From Paraburkholderia franconis (GTDB taxonomy: Bacteria; Pseudomonadota; Gammaproteobacteria; Burkholderiales; Burkholderiaceae): a DNA stretch of 42,222 nucleotides. The number at the start of each line of letters is the position of its first letter. Within the stretch, counting starts at the first letter, position 1. The notes beneath the pieces were generated by a model. The model was not told the origin of the DNA. It saw only the letters and a program-made list of their open reading frames with translations, and made no database searches. The DNA lies in NCBI RefSeq assembly GCF_009362735.1, contig NZ_WHNP01000061.1:1-42222 (forward strand). Reading direction: 5' to 3'. The position numbers were made by a program, and so were the translations under genes. Shown in pieces: positions 1-9,042 of this stretch.

Positions 1-179
1 CGTACCACCGCGCGTTGTCCATGCAAGGTCTTGACGTTCTCGAATCGCTCCAGCAGCGCCGACAGCTCCGCTTCGATTGCCTGCTGAATCACTTGCCGCG
101 CTCCGTGTCGCACCAATTCGTCCAGGCCCAGACCGACTTCCGATAGACCGACAACTGCTTTTTCCGTAAACTTGCTCAT
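1..179 (-). CDS. IS256-family transposase, N-terminal part (cut by window edge)
   Basis: The reverse strand from the ATG at 179 reads MSKFTEKAVVGLSEVGLGLD and continues with DELVRHGARQVIQQAIEAEL and an ALLERFENVKT segment, which I recognise as the N-terminus of Burkholderiaceae IS256-family (mutator-type) transposases. These are DDE enzymes of about 400 residues; only 59 codons lie in the window, so the catalytic residues cannot be checked. The ORF is open to the edge. The element would extend to the left, so its start-proximal inverted repeat should lie within the next hundred or so bases to the right, but I could not identify it with certainty. Confidence 0.85.
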   Translation of the reverse strand, partial: MSKFTEKAVVGLSEVGLGLDELVRHGARQVIQQAIEAELSALLERFENVKTLHGQRAVV

Positions 180-569
180 GGTGGATGGTTTGTTGTTTGC
201 TGGTTTCCGACTTCGACAATCAGATTCTCAGCTGAAACCTCCACCGCCTTCAATCTCCCGCCTCAACTCCCCCGTACACCAGTTCCGACTTTAGCTCTCG
301 AACCGCTGAGCTGCCGCGATAACGCACGGACTTTGGATGAACATTTGCAAAAGTCGCATCAACGATGATGTCGATCGCCAACGTTTTGTTCGCGCGGTTC
401 AATATTCGCGATCACCGCATCGCCCCAGCTCGGAAAAAGCAGGCCGAACGTGATGCTGATTTTCCACGAGGCGCGAACGCCACAGAAGGCGCAAGTGCGT
501 GTAGATTAGGATCTTGTTGCGACCCGCCACAGTGTCTTCGAGTCGGTCGCCATCGGAGTTAGTCCTGAA
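180..569. other. Non-coding stretch next to the IS256-type transposase
   Basis: About 390 bases between the transposase start and the histidine-rich gene. It should contain the IS end and the flanking target sequence. The ORFs that can be drawn here overlap in opposite directions and have no homology I recognise. No terminator or clear promoter was seen. Confidence 0.4.
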
Positions 570-1043
570 GTGCACACAGGAGCCGGCTTGAACACGAAAC
601 ACAGCAAGAAGGGCCATCTTGAAGCCGCCGCATCACACCACGAGCATGCAGCGCGACATCATCGTGAGGCATCGCGGCATTTCGAGGACGGTCGAGACTT
701 TGCCCACGCCGCACATCAAGCGATGATGGCCCATGGACACACGTTGCATGCGATCGATCAGGCCCACGACGCTGGGGCGCACAGCGCCAATACGCCGTCG
801 ATATCGCCTCCATCAAGCGTCTCAGGCGTAAGCGCTGCGGACGTGGCAAGACATCATGCGGCTGCCGTGGAGCTTCACACACAGGCGGCGCAGCATATGC
901 GCCATGCCGTCAAGCTCTTCGATCAAGATCGGAGCGCGGTCTCCCACGACGCACAGCTAGCGCTCTCCCTCGCACTTCGCGCTTTGTCACACGGCAACGA
1001 AGCAGCGAGACTATTCGTCACGCTGACTGCCGGTGCTTCGTGA
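570..1043 (+). CDS. Histidine-rich, internally duplicated hypothetical protein
   Basis: A 157-residue protein with a GTG start at 570. About 23 residues are histidine, mostly as HH or HxxA patterns in predicted alanine-rich helices. It has no signal peptide or membrane segment. Two halves look related: residues about 15-70 contain AARHHREASRHFEDGRD followed by an H/A-rich helix, and residues about 90-150 contain AAQHMRHAVKLFDQDRS followed by a similar helix in which most histidines are replaced. This suggests an internal duplication whose second copy lost its histidines. Similar His/Ala-rich small proteins are common hypotheticals in Burkholderia; metal binding is plausible but is only an inference. 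The real start could be later, near the NTKHSKKGH segment at about residue 8. Confidence 0.65.
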   Translation: MHTGAGLNTKHSKKGHLEAAASHHEHAARHHREASRHFEDGRDFAHAAHQAMMAHGHTLHAIDQAHDAGAHSANTPSISPPSSVSGVSAADVARHHAAAVELHTQAAQHMRHAVKLFDQDRSAVSHDAQLALSLALRALSHGNEAARLFVTLTAGAS

Positions 1044-1250
1044 GTCAAGGTTGGTTGACTGCAAGCCAGTCACATCTTGTTTAATGGAGAATTCGGAGTG
1101 GTGCTGCGGTATCCGTTTAGACACATTGAACCGCTTTCTGCACTGCATGCACACCCTACAGCACCGGGTTGTTGCGCGGATCTACGGTCGTGGGCCCGTC
1201 GTAAAATCCACGCATTGACAGGTATGGCGCAATCGGCGGCCCACTCGCGA

Positions 1251-1634
1251 CTAGGCCTTTCGCTCCAGCATGTCTATTGCGATAGACTTCGCATGCGCTA
1301 CGGCCTCTTGCGCGTCGGGGAATACACCGAGTTGCTCCCAGTACTCTTCGACTGCGTACGTTCCTTTCATACCGAGTGCTCTCTGAACACGCAGTTGCGC
1401 TGCGTACCTGCCGTCCTCCAGTGGTCGAGCAGTCGCTATTACCTTGTGCGGAAGGTCGGATCTTTCTGGCTGAACCAACTCTACTGGACCGCCAGGCAGG
1501 CCAATATCTTTCAACTCGTTCCTGATTTTGCAGTCCGGGCAGTAGAAGCACCACCCGCTGTCCTCATGATTGGATCTGACCTGCCCGCGAGCCAGCACAG
1601 CACGACATTCAACGTTTTCGCAGATGAACGGCAT
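1251..1634 (-). CDS. Small zinc-ribbon-like conserved hypothetical protein
   Basis: A 127-residue soluble protein. The N-terminus carries C5-x4-C10 and C29-x2-C32-x2-C35, which together could hold one zinc ion. The middle (KIRNELKDIGLPGGPVELVQ) and the C-terminal half, with a GRYAAQLRVQRALGMKGTY segment and an EAVAHAKSIAIDML helix, look like a conserved compact domain. Several Burkholderia hypotheticals have a similar C-terminal segment (from memory), but I cannot name a function. The ATG at 1634 has only a weak GGGA ribosome-binding site. It stands alone between the His-rich gene and the cold-shock gene. Confidence 0.65.
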   Translation of the reverse strand: MPFICENVECRAVLARGQVRSNHEDSGWCFYCPDCKIRNELKDIGLPGGPVELVQPERSDLPHKVIATARPLEDGRYAAQLRVQRALGMKGTYAVEEYWEQLGVFPDAQEAVAHAKSIAIDMLERKA

Positions 1635-2105
1635 AGCAGTTTCCCGAGTTGTTTGAAAGAAATCCTAGCATGTACCGACGGCCAATCATCGGCGTTGTTG
1701 CTTTGCCCGAGGCTAAGGAAAACCCTCAAGTGGAAGCCGGTGAGGTCGCGCCCAGGGCCTCCTCGCACTTGATCGTTCATATCGGGGTTCGGTTTCCTCG
1801 AACCGCTATTCCCGATGCATGCAGCCTGATGTGATCCGCGCGCTCACCATACGAGCAGGCCGTTGACCTGGATCACTTCCGGGAGGATTGGGGCGCTAAA
1901 GATAGCGGCCTTATCCCCGACCGCTGCAAGGCCGTGAAGATCTATCGACGCAGTGGAGACGACGTCCGCTGCCAACCCCTTGCGTGTGGCCCTGAGAGAA
2001 TCTGTGACGTGTCGATGGCTCGCGAGCTTCGGAACCGGCTGCCGCGCGCCAGTCAAATCAGTCTCCGCGGCGACAGGGGACCGTTGTCGCGCTAACGCAA
2101 GACTC
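1635..2105. other. Stretch without a supported gene
   Basis: About 470 bases upstream of the cspA leader. A minus-strand ORF at 1844-2125 ends in a segment (GDKAAIFSAPILPEVIQVNG) that looks protein-like, but I could match it to no family and it has no ribosome-binding site. It may be a gene remnant. Confidence 0.3.
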
Positions 2106-2309
2106 CGCAACAGCGATGCAGCCACCGTCCGTCGGCGCGACCAGCGCCTGAGCCGGTTCGGGCCAGGGAAAAGCAGACCACGTGCTGTCGGCAGACGTAC
2201 CGATTGGCAGGTATCATCCCGACGTGGTAAATATTCTTCTGTCGCGGGCGGCCCCTCTGTGTGGAACGGCGGTCGCGAACGCGGATTTTAAACGTCTACA
2301 GGTTCGAAA
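2106..2309 (+). promoter_or_regulatory. Conserved long leader of cold-shock gene copy 1
   Basis: About 200 bases before the cspA start are clearly homologous to the same region before the second copy (about 40790-41002). Shared blocks include CCAGCGCCTGAGCCGGTTC, AAAGCAGACC, TGGCAGGT, TCGCGGGCGGCC, and ACAGGTTC just before the start codon. Long structured 5' leaders that respond to temperature are known for cspA-type genes; that this leader is one is inference. The ribosome-binding site is weak (CAGG), as expected for structure-controlled translation. Confidence 0.6.
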
Positions 2310-2513
2310 ATGGCAACCGGTACAGTTAAATGGTTTAACGATGCAAAGGGCTTTGGGTTCATCACACCGGACGAAGGCGGCGAAGACCTGTTCGCCCACT
2401 TCTCAGAAATCAAGACTGAAGGCTTCAAGTCATTGCAGGAAAACCAGAAAGTAAGCTTCGAAGTGAAGATGGGGCCGAAGGGCAAGCAGGCCGCCAATAT
2501 CAAGCCTGTCTAA
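2310..2513 (+). CDS. cspA: Cold-shock protein CspA family, copy 1
   Basis: A 67-residue single cold-shock (OB-fold) domain, the full family length. The RNP1-type motif KGFGFI and RNP2-type motif DLFAHF are both present, so it should bind single-stranded RNA or DNA as an RNA chaperone in the cytoplasm. It differs from the copy at 41003 at only two residues (K to R in the EIKTEG segment and E to D in SFEVKM). It has a long conserved leader and is followed by a dyad with a T-run at 2537-2566. The neighbour is an H-NS gene in convergent orientation. Confidence 0.97.
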   Translation: MATGTVKWFNDAKGFGFITPDEGGEDLFAHFSEIKTEGFKSLQENQKVSFEVKMGPKGKQAANIKPV

Positions 2514-2536
2514 GCGGCGCGCGCTACCCTGACAAG

Positions 2537-2566
2537 TGACCCGCCCCGTGCCGGTCAAGTTTTTTT
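2537..2566 (+). terminator. Likely rho-independent terminator after cspA copy 1
   Basis: TGACC and CGGTCA arms around a GC-rich loop are followed by AG and seven T residues. It begins 24 bases after the cspA stop codon. Confidence 0.6.
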
Positions 2567-2666
2567 AGGTTCAGCGTGTCGGGAGTCGGTGCACGGGGTA
2601 GCATTCCGGTTCACCGATTCGAGCAGGACCGGCAGGCCCTGCTCATCACCGTCATCTCACTGACAA

Positions 2667-3413
2667 TCAGCCCGCGACGGGCACCGAGACGCTTTCGCTG
2701 GCTGGTACAACTGCTACCGGATTGTTCGGCGCGCGCTTCGCGCGCGCCTTCCTCGCCGCAGCTTTCCTGGCTGCGGCCTTCCTCGCTGATACTGGCTTTG
2801 GCAGTGCCTTGGCTTTCTTCGCGACAACCGTTTTTTCCTTTACCTTTTTGGTCGCGGCCTGTTTCACGGTTGCCTTGGTGGACGAAACGGCCTTCGAGCC
2901 TGAACCGCCCGCTTCCGCGGTGACAATCAGAAACTTCGAACGGTCTTTGGCACCAGCCAACCATGCCGGCGCCGGACCGCGACCACTCCATGTCGCCCCA
3001 CTCTTTGGGTCACGGTATTTCGGCGCCTGGGGGCCCTTCACGTAGTTGCCCGCCTTCGCGGGTTTCTTCGCGGCAACGGCCGGTTGTGTAACGCTGCCGT
3101 CGACCAGAAACTTCGTCCGGTCACGTACGCTCGCGATCCACGCCGGCGCGCGGCCGTGCCCCGTCCAGGTAGCACCCGTCTTCGGATGACGGTACATTGC
3201 CGACGCCGCTGGTTTGGCAGTCGTTGCGGCGCCTGGCTTGCGACCACGCTTCTTGCCGCCGGTATGTGCTTCGATGTCCGCAACGGTCAGACCATGCTTC
3301 TCCATGATGTCACGAATCTTTGCGATAACGCCGGACGACTGCTTTGCGGCAAGCGCTTCGGCTTGGGCCTGCAATCTGGCGATTTTCGCCTGCACGTTTT
3401 CGAGCGTAGCCAT
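2667..3413 (-). CDS. H-NS family protein with two DNA-binding repeats and a histone-like tail
   Basis: A 248-residue nucleoid-associated protein. Residues 1-50 form the coiled-coil oligomerisation part typical of Burkholderia H-NS proteins. Two H-NS C-terminal DNA-binding domains follow, at about 74-104 and 133-163, each with the core Y-R-x-P-K-x-GATW-x-G and ending in D-R-x-KFL. Residues 170-248 are an Ala/Lys/Arg-rich low-complexity tail with repeated AARKA units, resembling histone H1-like proteins. Usual family members have one DNA-binding domain and about 100 residues. The start has a strong site (AGAGGAAATC before ATG). Such proteins silence AT-rich foreign DNA, which fits a mobile, catabolic region. 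A second two-repeat H-NS gene lies at 37870. Confidence 0.92.
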   Translation of the reverse strand: MATLENVQAKIARLQAQAEALAAKQSSGVIAKIRDIMEKHGLTVADIEAHTGGKKRGRKPGAATTAKPAASAMYRHPKTGATWTGHGRAPAWIASVRDRTKFLVDGSVTQPAVAAKKPAKAGNYVKGPQAPKYRDPKSGATWSGRGPAPAWLAGAKDRSKFLIVTAEAGGSGSKAVSSTKATVKQAATKKVKEKTVVAKKAKALPKPVSARKAAARKAAARKARAKRAPNNPVAVVPASESVSVPVAG

Positions 3414-4380
3414 GATTTCCTCTTTTGTGTATGTAGTAATGGCCGAACTATGCCAGCAAGTAAGCCGCAGGTCGATAGTGGAGCGCTACAATTCAGGAAT
3501 GCTTCAATTCAAAACGAACAATTGGGTCCTTCATCGGCTTTGGATAAGCTGAATTTACGGATGAGCGACTGCGACAGGATGGATTCGATAGCGGAACCCT
3601 GTTGCCCTCCAGTCTGTGGAGAAAAGCAATGGTGGAAAGGCTGTTTCGATAATCGCATCGCGAGCATCCCGACTCGTCCCGACCTCGAGGATAGAGCCAG
3701 CGCACCTCCTGGAAATTCTCCCCTTTATCGACCTGAGCACGCGAAAGAGCGGAGAGTGCTCGCCCGCCCTGGGAAGGTGTCAAGCCAGGTGGTGTTGCGC
3801 AAAAGTCATTTGAGTACCTCTTTTAGCGCATTTTCCTGACACACCGATTGTGCTGCGTCATAGAATGAATCTGCTTGCCGTATGAACAGATTCGCAATCG
3901 GATACTAATTCGAACGAGAGTCGACTGCGACCATTTGCGTCACCTTCGCGATAGTCCGAAAATGCGCCGTAACAAGGGTTCAACTTAACCAATTGCTGAC
4001 GTCCCACGGTCAGCCTGTAAAGGCTTGTCTCGCGGCCCCGGTACAATCAGAATGATCGAAGCCCTCAGCGGATCATTTCGACGCCGGACTCAAACCTGAT
4101 GCCAACGGAAGCTCCCTCGCCGTTCGTTCGCCTTTCTCCCGACGTCCTCTTTAGTCGGGAAGTGCTCGGCCGTCGGCTTGATGAAGAACCGTTTTCGCTC
4201 TCCAGCATCGCTGTGCGCCCTACGCCAAGGTCCCGGGCAATCACCCGGAAAAGCGCGGTCCGGTCCGACGTCGCTCCCACTGAACAGCCATCCCTCTTCT
4301 GAGCATCGCGGCACTTCGAAGAATCGCGGCCGACGATCTGAGCATCCTCCTCATCCAGTTCTTCCGCGTGATCAGATTCA
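3414..4380. other. Stretch of about 970 bases without a supported gene
   Basis: It contains the hns promoter side and then sequence with only short ORFs. One plus-strand frame near 3550-3650 reads like a coding remnant (FTDERLRQDGFDSGTLLPSS, then a stop), and a minus-strand frame near 4100-4200 contains RFFIKPTAEHFPTKEDVG. I recognise neither. This is probably decayed DNA beside the transposon. Confidence 0.35.
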
Positions 4381-4711
4381 TCATCTGAACAAACGCAGGA
4401 GCGCGTCGCGAAGATCCGATACGTCCAGCACGTGCTGCGCGCGTGTGCACGCGACGTAGAGCAGCCGCAGCTCGTCCTCCTCCACAGTCAGGCGACCAGC
4501 GACGTATTTGAACAGAAAATCGTTGATGACTTTCACCCGTTTCCATTCAAGGCCCTTGGCCCGGTGCACCGTGGAGATCACGTAATCGGCCTGCGCTTCA
4601 GGCGTAATCCGTTGTGCCAGCGAGCGCAGATAGCCGGTTCCGAATTCATCGACAATCCTCACGACGGGAAGCAGATCGGCACCGGCCGCGCTGCGAGCGA
4701 AAGTCTGTGCA
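4381..4711 (-). pseudogene. Truncated UvrD/Rep-type helicase, C-terminal end only
   Basis: The reverse strand carries about 110 residues with two classical superfamily 1 helicase motifs: YVISTVHRAKGLEW (motif V region) and LRLLYVACTRAQHVL (motif VI, with the arginine that contacts ATP). The reading frame begins inside the left inverted repeat of the Tn3-type element, so the N-terminal two thirds, including the Walker A motif, are missing. The rest was not found beyond the right transposon end. The fragment cannot be an active helicase. A Tn3 insertion or a transposon-linked deletion is the likely cause. Confidence 0.8.
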
Positions 4712-4749
4712 TGGCTATTTTTACCCATCCCCCGAAAACTGAAAATCCT
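4712..4749. repeat. Left inverted repeat of the Tn3-type element
   Basis: It matches the reverse complement of 8805-8842 with only a few mismatches over about 36 bases. It adjoins the truncated helicase. Confidence 0.7.
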
Positions 4750-4811
4750 CCTCAAACGCTTGCCGGGCAAGGCACGCCGGGAATGCGCGGTGGCGAAAAT
4801 CGCCGACCAAA

Positions 4812-5480
4812 CTATGTTGGAGACAGGGAATCGAGTTCCTGCAAGGCACGCCGCAAATCCCTGCTGCGTTCGCTATTCGGATCGGGCGGCTCCTCCAGCA
4901 ATCGATGGAGCAAGACTTTCAGGTCAGAGACGTAGGCAGGTGCCCACGGCTGAGCGGATGCAATAGCCCGAATCAGGGCACGGTACTCTCCGTACTGGCC
5001 GGAGGTGATCGCCGCGACAACTTTCGTGGCGAATTCCATCGGTTCGACTTCTGCGTCGACGCTTACCGTGACCAGATCGGAGCAGGCCTCGTCGAAAACG
5101 CAGCTGATTTCCCATCCCTCTTCGGTCGTACGCTCAAAGATTGTTCCAGCCAGCGTGAAGAGCTGCCACATCAGATCCAGCGCAAGATCGGGCGCCGCCC
5201 GGGAAACATTCGAGGCAATGGTGACCCGCATGGCGTCGAGCTCCTCTGCCAGTTCGCCGACCTGCTCCGCGTCGAGAAATGACGTTTGCGCGCCGAACTC
5301 GCTGATCCACTGGAGAACGGCATCTGGAACGTTTTCGCCTTTTTGTGCGGACAGCTCGAATTGCAACCGACGACGCATGCACAGATTCGTCATAGCCGCC
5401 TCGGCCAGCAGCATCGCCAGGCCTTCTGGTCCGACAGCCGCCGACGCTTTGGCATCGATCGGATTCCCCTCGTTCGACAT
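4812..5480 (-). CDS. DUF6880-like passenger protein of the transposon
   Basis: A 222-residue soluble protein starting at the ATG at 5480, which has a strong AGGAGGAGCA site; the longer ORF to 5561 has none. The central part, with LALDLMWQLFTLAGTIFERT and a following acidic VFDEACSDLV segment, resembles from memory the DUF6880 family, whose function is unknown and which often occurs with SWIM zinc-finger proteins. No catalytic motif or membrane segment is visible. It lies inside the transposon, divergent from tnpA with about 170 bases between them, so it is a passenger rather than part of transposition. Confidence 0.65.
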   Translation of the reverse strand: MSNEGNPIDAKASAAVGPEGLAMLLAEAAMTNLCMRRRLQFELSAQKGENVPDAVLQWISEFGAQTSFLDAEQVGELAEELDAMRVTIASNVSRAAPDLALDLMWQLFTLAGTIFERTTEEGWEISCVFDEACSDLVTVSVDAEVEPMEFATKVVAAITSGQYGEYRALIRAIASAQPWAPAYVSDLKVLLHRLLEEPPDPNSERSRDLRRALQELDSLSPT

Positions 5481-5653
5481 TGCTCCTCCTGCAGAATGAA
5501 AGCCGCTGAGGCCACGGTTACTGTGAAATGGTGGATCGCTCGGTTGTGCTACGTTCGGCAAGGCAACTCAAGGCCCGCCCCCTGCCAGCAAGCTCACGCT
5601 CAGGCAAAGCGAAACCCTGATTCCCACTTGCGCGCGTTCAAGAATATAAACTC

Positions 5654-8600
5654 ATGTCCGCCTCGCACCGCCTCTCGATCCTCAGACGTGCCGAAATCGA
5701 CGAACTGTATGCGTTGCCGCGCTTCAACGACGAAGACCGGCACGCGTACTTCGAGCTCGGCAACGCCGAACAGCAGCTCGTCCGGGCGCGCACATTTTCG
5801 GTCGCGGTCCACCTCATCCTGCAACTCGGGTACTTCAAGGCCAGATTCCAGTTCTTCCACTACGATCCACCGGCCGTCGCAGATGATCTGCGCTACATCG
5901 TCGCACGGCACTTCCCCGACGAAGCGCCTCCCGCCGTAACGATTCCTTCGGCACCCACGCGCCGCGCACTACAGCGCAGCATCCTTGATCTGTTCGGCTT
6001 TCGGCTATGCGAGGGTGCCACGAAAGCCGACCTCGAAAAGCGGGCACAGCGCCTCGCGAGGCTTTCCACACAGCCCGCCTTCATCCTGCGCGAATGCCTG
6101 CAGTATCTGAAGCACGAACGTGTCGTCGCGCCCACCTACTCATTCCTGCAGGACATGGTTGGCCGTGCGGTCGCTGCGGAACGCCAGCGCGTCTCAGCGC
6201 TGCTCGAACGCGCGCTCACCAGGTCAATCGCGCAGCAACTCGATGCGATGGTCGAGGTCGACGACTCGATCTATCAGGTGACGCTCCTCAAGCGCGAACC
6301 AAAGGACTTCAGCTACAAGGAACTGCAGCAGGAATCCGAACGCAGAGCTCTCTTCGCACCGATTTACGCCTTCGCCCAGCGGTTTCTTGGCACCACCGGG
6401 ATCTCGGCGGACAGCATCCGCTACTATGCCTCGCTCGTCACCTTCTACACCGTCTACAAGCTGCGTCGCATGGACCCCGGCGTCGCGCGCCTGTACCTGC
6501 TGTGCTTCACCTGCCACCGCTTTCGCCAGGTCAACGACCGCCTGATCGAGGCCTTCATCCGTCTCGTCGACGACTACGAGCAGACTGCGCGGCAGGCTGC
6601 CGGCGAGGCGGCGCAAAACGCGCTCACCGAAGCGGGCACCCACCTGAAAGCCGCGGGTGAGGTCCTGCGCCTGTTCGTCGACGGCTCGATTCCATACCAT
6701 GCCTCCTTTGCCAGCGTGCGTCAGAGAGCTTTCGCGCTGCTCGCGCCAGAACGCATCGAGATCGTTTCACAATACATGTGCAACGTCACCTTCGATAAGG
6801 CCAGCTTCGAGTGGTCACGCTATACGGCTCTCTCACACGCGTTCAAACGCAATCTGCGGCATCTGTTTGCCGAACTGGCCGTGGCCGGCCGCGTCGAAGA
6901 TACGCCGTTGCTCGAAGCCGTCACCTTTCTGCAGGAGTGCCTGCGCAGCGGCACGCCACTTCGACAGTGCAATCCATCGTCCTTTCCCACGGCGTTCATC
7001 CCGAAGACACTCAAGCCCCATCTCTATCACCCCGGATCCGGCAAGGCGAAGCGGCTCGATGTGGATCGCTTCGAGTTTCTCGTCTACCGGCTGGTGCGCA
7101 ACGCACTCGAGGCAGGCGACGTCTTCTGTCACGACAGCAACGAGTTTCGCCGTTTCGAAGACGACCTGATCAGTGACGCGCGCTGGCGGCACAAGGACGC
7201 CATACTCAACGAGCTCAACCTGCCGGTCCTGCTCGCGCCCGTCGAGCAGACGCTTGCCGGGTTGCATGATGACATCGAGCGCCTCCTCGAACATGTCAAC
7301 CATCACATCGACGGAGGCGACGATCCCTACATCAGGATTCGGCACCAGGGCGGCAAGCCTCGCCTGAACCTGGTCTATCCGGAGCCCGATGAGAACGTCA
7401 ATCACGCCTTCTACGGCCAGATCCCCGGCATCGACATCGCGCGGCTGCTCTGGTTCGTTGCCGGTCGCACCGGCTTTCTCAAGGTATTCACGCATGTGCT
7501 CGACCGGTACGTCAAACACGAGGCCGATCCACGGGAGCTCCTCGCCTGCATCATCGCGATGGGCACCAATATGGGGCTGCGCAAAATGGCCGAAGTCTCG
7601 GGCCTCAGTTACGCCGCGCTCGTGAGTTGCGCACGCAATTATCTTAGAATCGAAACTGCCCATGCGGCCAACGATGCGATCAGCAACGCGACCGCCGCGC
7701 TGCCCGCTTTCCACCTTTTCAACATCGGCGACCAGATCCATTCAAGCAGCGATGGTCAGCGCTTCGAGACCCAGTTCGACACCTTCCAGGCACGCCATTC
7801 ACCCAGATACTTCGGCCTCGGCAAAGGCATCAGCGCCAACACCGCCGTCGCCAACCATGTACCGTTCAACCTGACCGTCTTCGGCGCTCACGAACACGAG
7901 AGCCATTACGTGTTCGATCTGCTCTACAACAACACCTCCGACATCCGCCCGCAGCTGCATTCCACCGACACGCACGGCACCAACCAGGTGAACTACTGGA
8001 CCCTGTATGCCTTCGGCTATCAGTTCGCGCCGCGCTATCGCGACTTCCATAAGAAACTCGGCGGCCTCGTTGGCCGTCACGCCCCGGGCCACTATGGCAA
8101 GTGGCTCGTCAAACCCTCGCGTAAATCCAATGACGAACTGATCATCCGCGAATGGCCCGCCGTGCAGCGCATCATGGCCTCGCTCGGGCAGAAGCAGGTC
8201 TCGCAGGCCACCATCGTACGCAAGCTCTCGAGCTACAAGCGCCAGAACCAGACGAAAAAGGCGCTCTGGGAACTCGACAACCTCTGCCGTACGCGCCACA
8301 TCCTCCGCTTCATCAACGATGTCGATCTGCGCCAATCAGTGCAGAGAGCCCTGAACCGTGGCGAGGCGTACCACCGGCTGCGCCGCGCGGTCGCCTTTGT
8401 CAACGGCGGCAAGCAGCGCGTGCATACCGAGGCCGAGCAGCAATTGTGGAACGAGTGCGCCCGCCTGATCGCGAACGCCATCATTCACTACAACACGGCC
8501 TTGCTCTCACGCGTCCACGAGCACAAGCGGGCCGCGGGAGACAGGGCCGCGATGGCATTCATCGCAGGCATGTCGCCAGTCGCCTGGCGACACGTCAACC

Positions 8601-8734
8601 TGTTCGGCGCGATGGATTTCGGCGCCGCGACCGCGCCAGTCGACATCGACGCGCTCGCCTCGTATTACGCCGACCCCGAGTACTGGGCCCGCATGCTGCA
8701 GGCGGCAGCCGAAGAGGAGGATGAGGAAGGCTGA
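5654..8734 (+). CDS. tnpA: Tn3-family transposase TnpA
   Basis: 1026 residues, full length for the family (about 950-1020). The N-terminal DUF4158-type region (RRAEIDELYALPRF) is followed by the catalytic domain. The DDE residues can be placed: D700 in SSDGQRF, D772 in STDTHGTNQ and E904 in LNRGEAYHRL. The spacing of 72 and 132 residues matches Tn3-type enzymes. The protein binds the 38-bp ends and performs replicative transposition. The reading frame is intact, so it could be active. Without a resolvase in the element, cointegrates would need host recombination or a resolvase elsewhere. The passenger gene is transcribed away from it. Confidence 0.97.
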   Translation: MSASHRLSILRRAEIDELYALPRFNDEDRHAYFELGNAEQQLVRARTFSVAVHLILQLGYFKARFQFFHYDPPAVADDLRYIVARHFPDEAPPAVTIPSAPTRRALQRSILDLFGFRLCEGATKADLEKRAQRLARLSTQPAFILRECLQYLKHERVVAPTYSFLQDMVGRAVAAERQRVSALLERALTRSIAQQLDAMVEVDDSIYQVTLLKREPKDFSYKELQQESERRALFAPIYAFAQRFLGTTGISADSIRYYASLVTFYTVYKLRRMDPGVARLYLLCFTCHRFRQVNDRLIEAFIRLVDDYEQTARQAAGEAAQNALTEAGTHLKAAGEVLRLFVDGSIPYHASFASVRQRAFALLAPERIEIVSQYMCNVTFDKASFEWSRYTALSHAFKRNLRHLFAELAVAGRVEDTPLLEAVTFLQECLRSGTPLRQCNPSSFPTAFIPKTLKPHLYHPGSGKAKRLDVDRFEFLVYRLVRNALEAGDVFCHDSNEFRRFEDDLISDARWRHKDAILNELNLPVLLAPVEQTLAGLHDDIERLLEHVNHHIDGGDDPYIRIRHQGGKPRLNLVYPEPDENVNHAFYGQIPGIDIARLLWFVAGRTGFLKVFTHVLDRYVKHEADPRELLACIIAMGTNMGLRKMAEVSGLSYAALVSCARNYLRIETAHAANDAISNATAALPAFHLFNIGDQIHSSSDGQRFETQFDTFQARHSPRYFGLGKGISANTAVANHVPFNLTVFGAHEHESHYVFDLLYNNTSDIRPQLHSTDTHGTNQVNYWTLYAFGYQFAPRYRDFHKKLGGLVGRHAPGHYGKWLVKPSRKSNDELIIREWPAVQRIMASLGQKQVSQATIVRKLSSYKRQNQTKKALWELDNLCRTRHILRFINDVDLRQSVQRALNRGEAYHRLRRAVAFVNGGKQRVHTEAEQQLWNECARLIANAIIHYNTALLSRVHEHKRAAGDRAAMAFIAGMSPVAWRHVNLFGAMDFGAATAPVDIDALASYYADPEYWARMLQAAAEEEDEEG

Positions 8735-8804
8735 CACCCGACTTTCAGGACGCCAGTTCCGCCATTTATCTGGCCCGGGAAGCCTTGTCCGTGAGGGGCT
8801 AAAG

Positions 8805-8842
8805 GAGATTTTCAGTTTTCGGGGGTTGGGCGAAAATAGCCA
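8805..8842. repeat. Right inverted repeat of the Tn3-type element
   Basis: It contains GATTTTCAGTTTTCGGGGG, then TTGGGCGAAAATAGCCA, the inverted counterpart of 4712-4749. Confidence 0.7.
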
Positions 8843-9042
8843 GATTGGTCGCTCACCGTTGCGTTTCTGGAATGGCGTTTCTGTTGCGCAAAACCCGGCT
8901 GCGAGGCTTGAACAACCATTGCCGGATGCCAGAAATACGCAACACGTCAAAAGATACCACCACTGACGTTGATCATTCTTTTTATGTCAACTTTAGGCCG
9001 ACATGCGGACCGCGGCAACCTGTCCTGCTTTTCCCGCCTTGA

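Larger units (their letters stand above)
4712..8842 (+). mobile_element. Tn3-family transposon with a passenger gene and no visible resolvase
   Basis: The element is bounded by inverted repeats at 4712-4749 and 8805-8842. Reading inward, both contain GGCTATTTT, then a CCC..CCCCCGAAAACTGAAAATC core. It contains a full tnpA and a divergently oriented passenger gene. No tnpR or tnpI recombinase ORF was seen. The bases flanking the repeats (GTGCA on the left, GATTG on the right) do not form a 5-bp target duplication, so the element may have recombined or rearranged since insertion. The exact outer ends are uncertain by a few bases. Confidence 0.75.

Noticed and set aside
3084..3839. 251-codon plus-strand ORF
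   Set aside because: Its first half is antisense to the H-NS gene and the rest has no recognisable domain.
6833..7741. 302-codon ORF on the minus strand
   Set aside because: It lies wholly antisense to the intact tnpA gene; its composition mirrors the codon bias of tnpA and it has no family resemblance.
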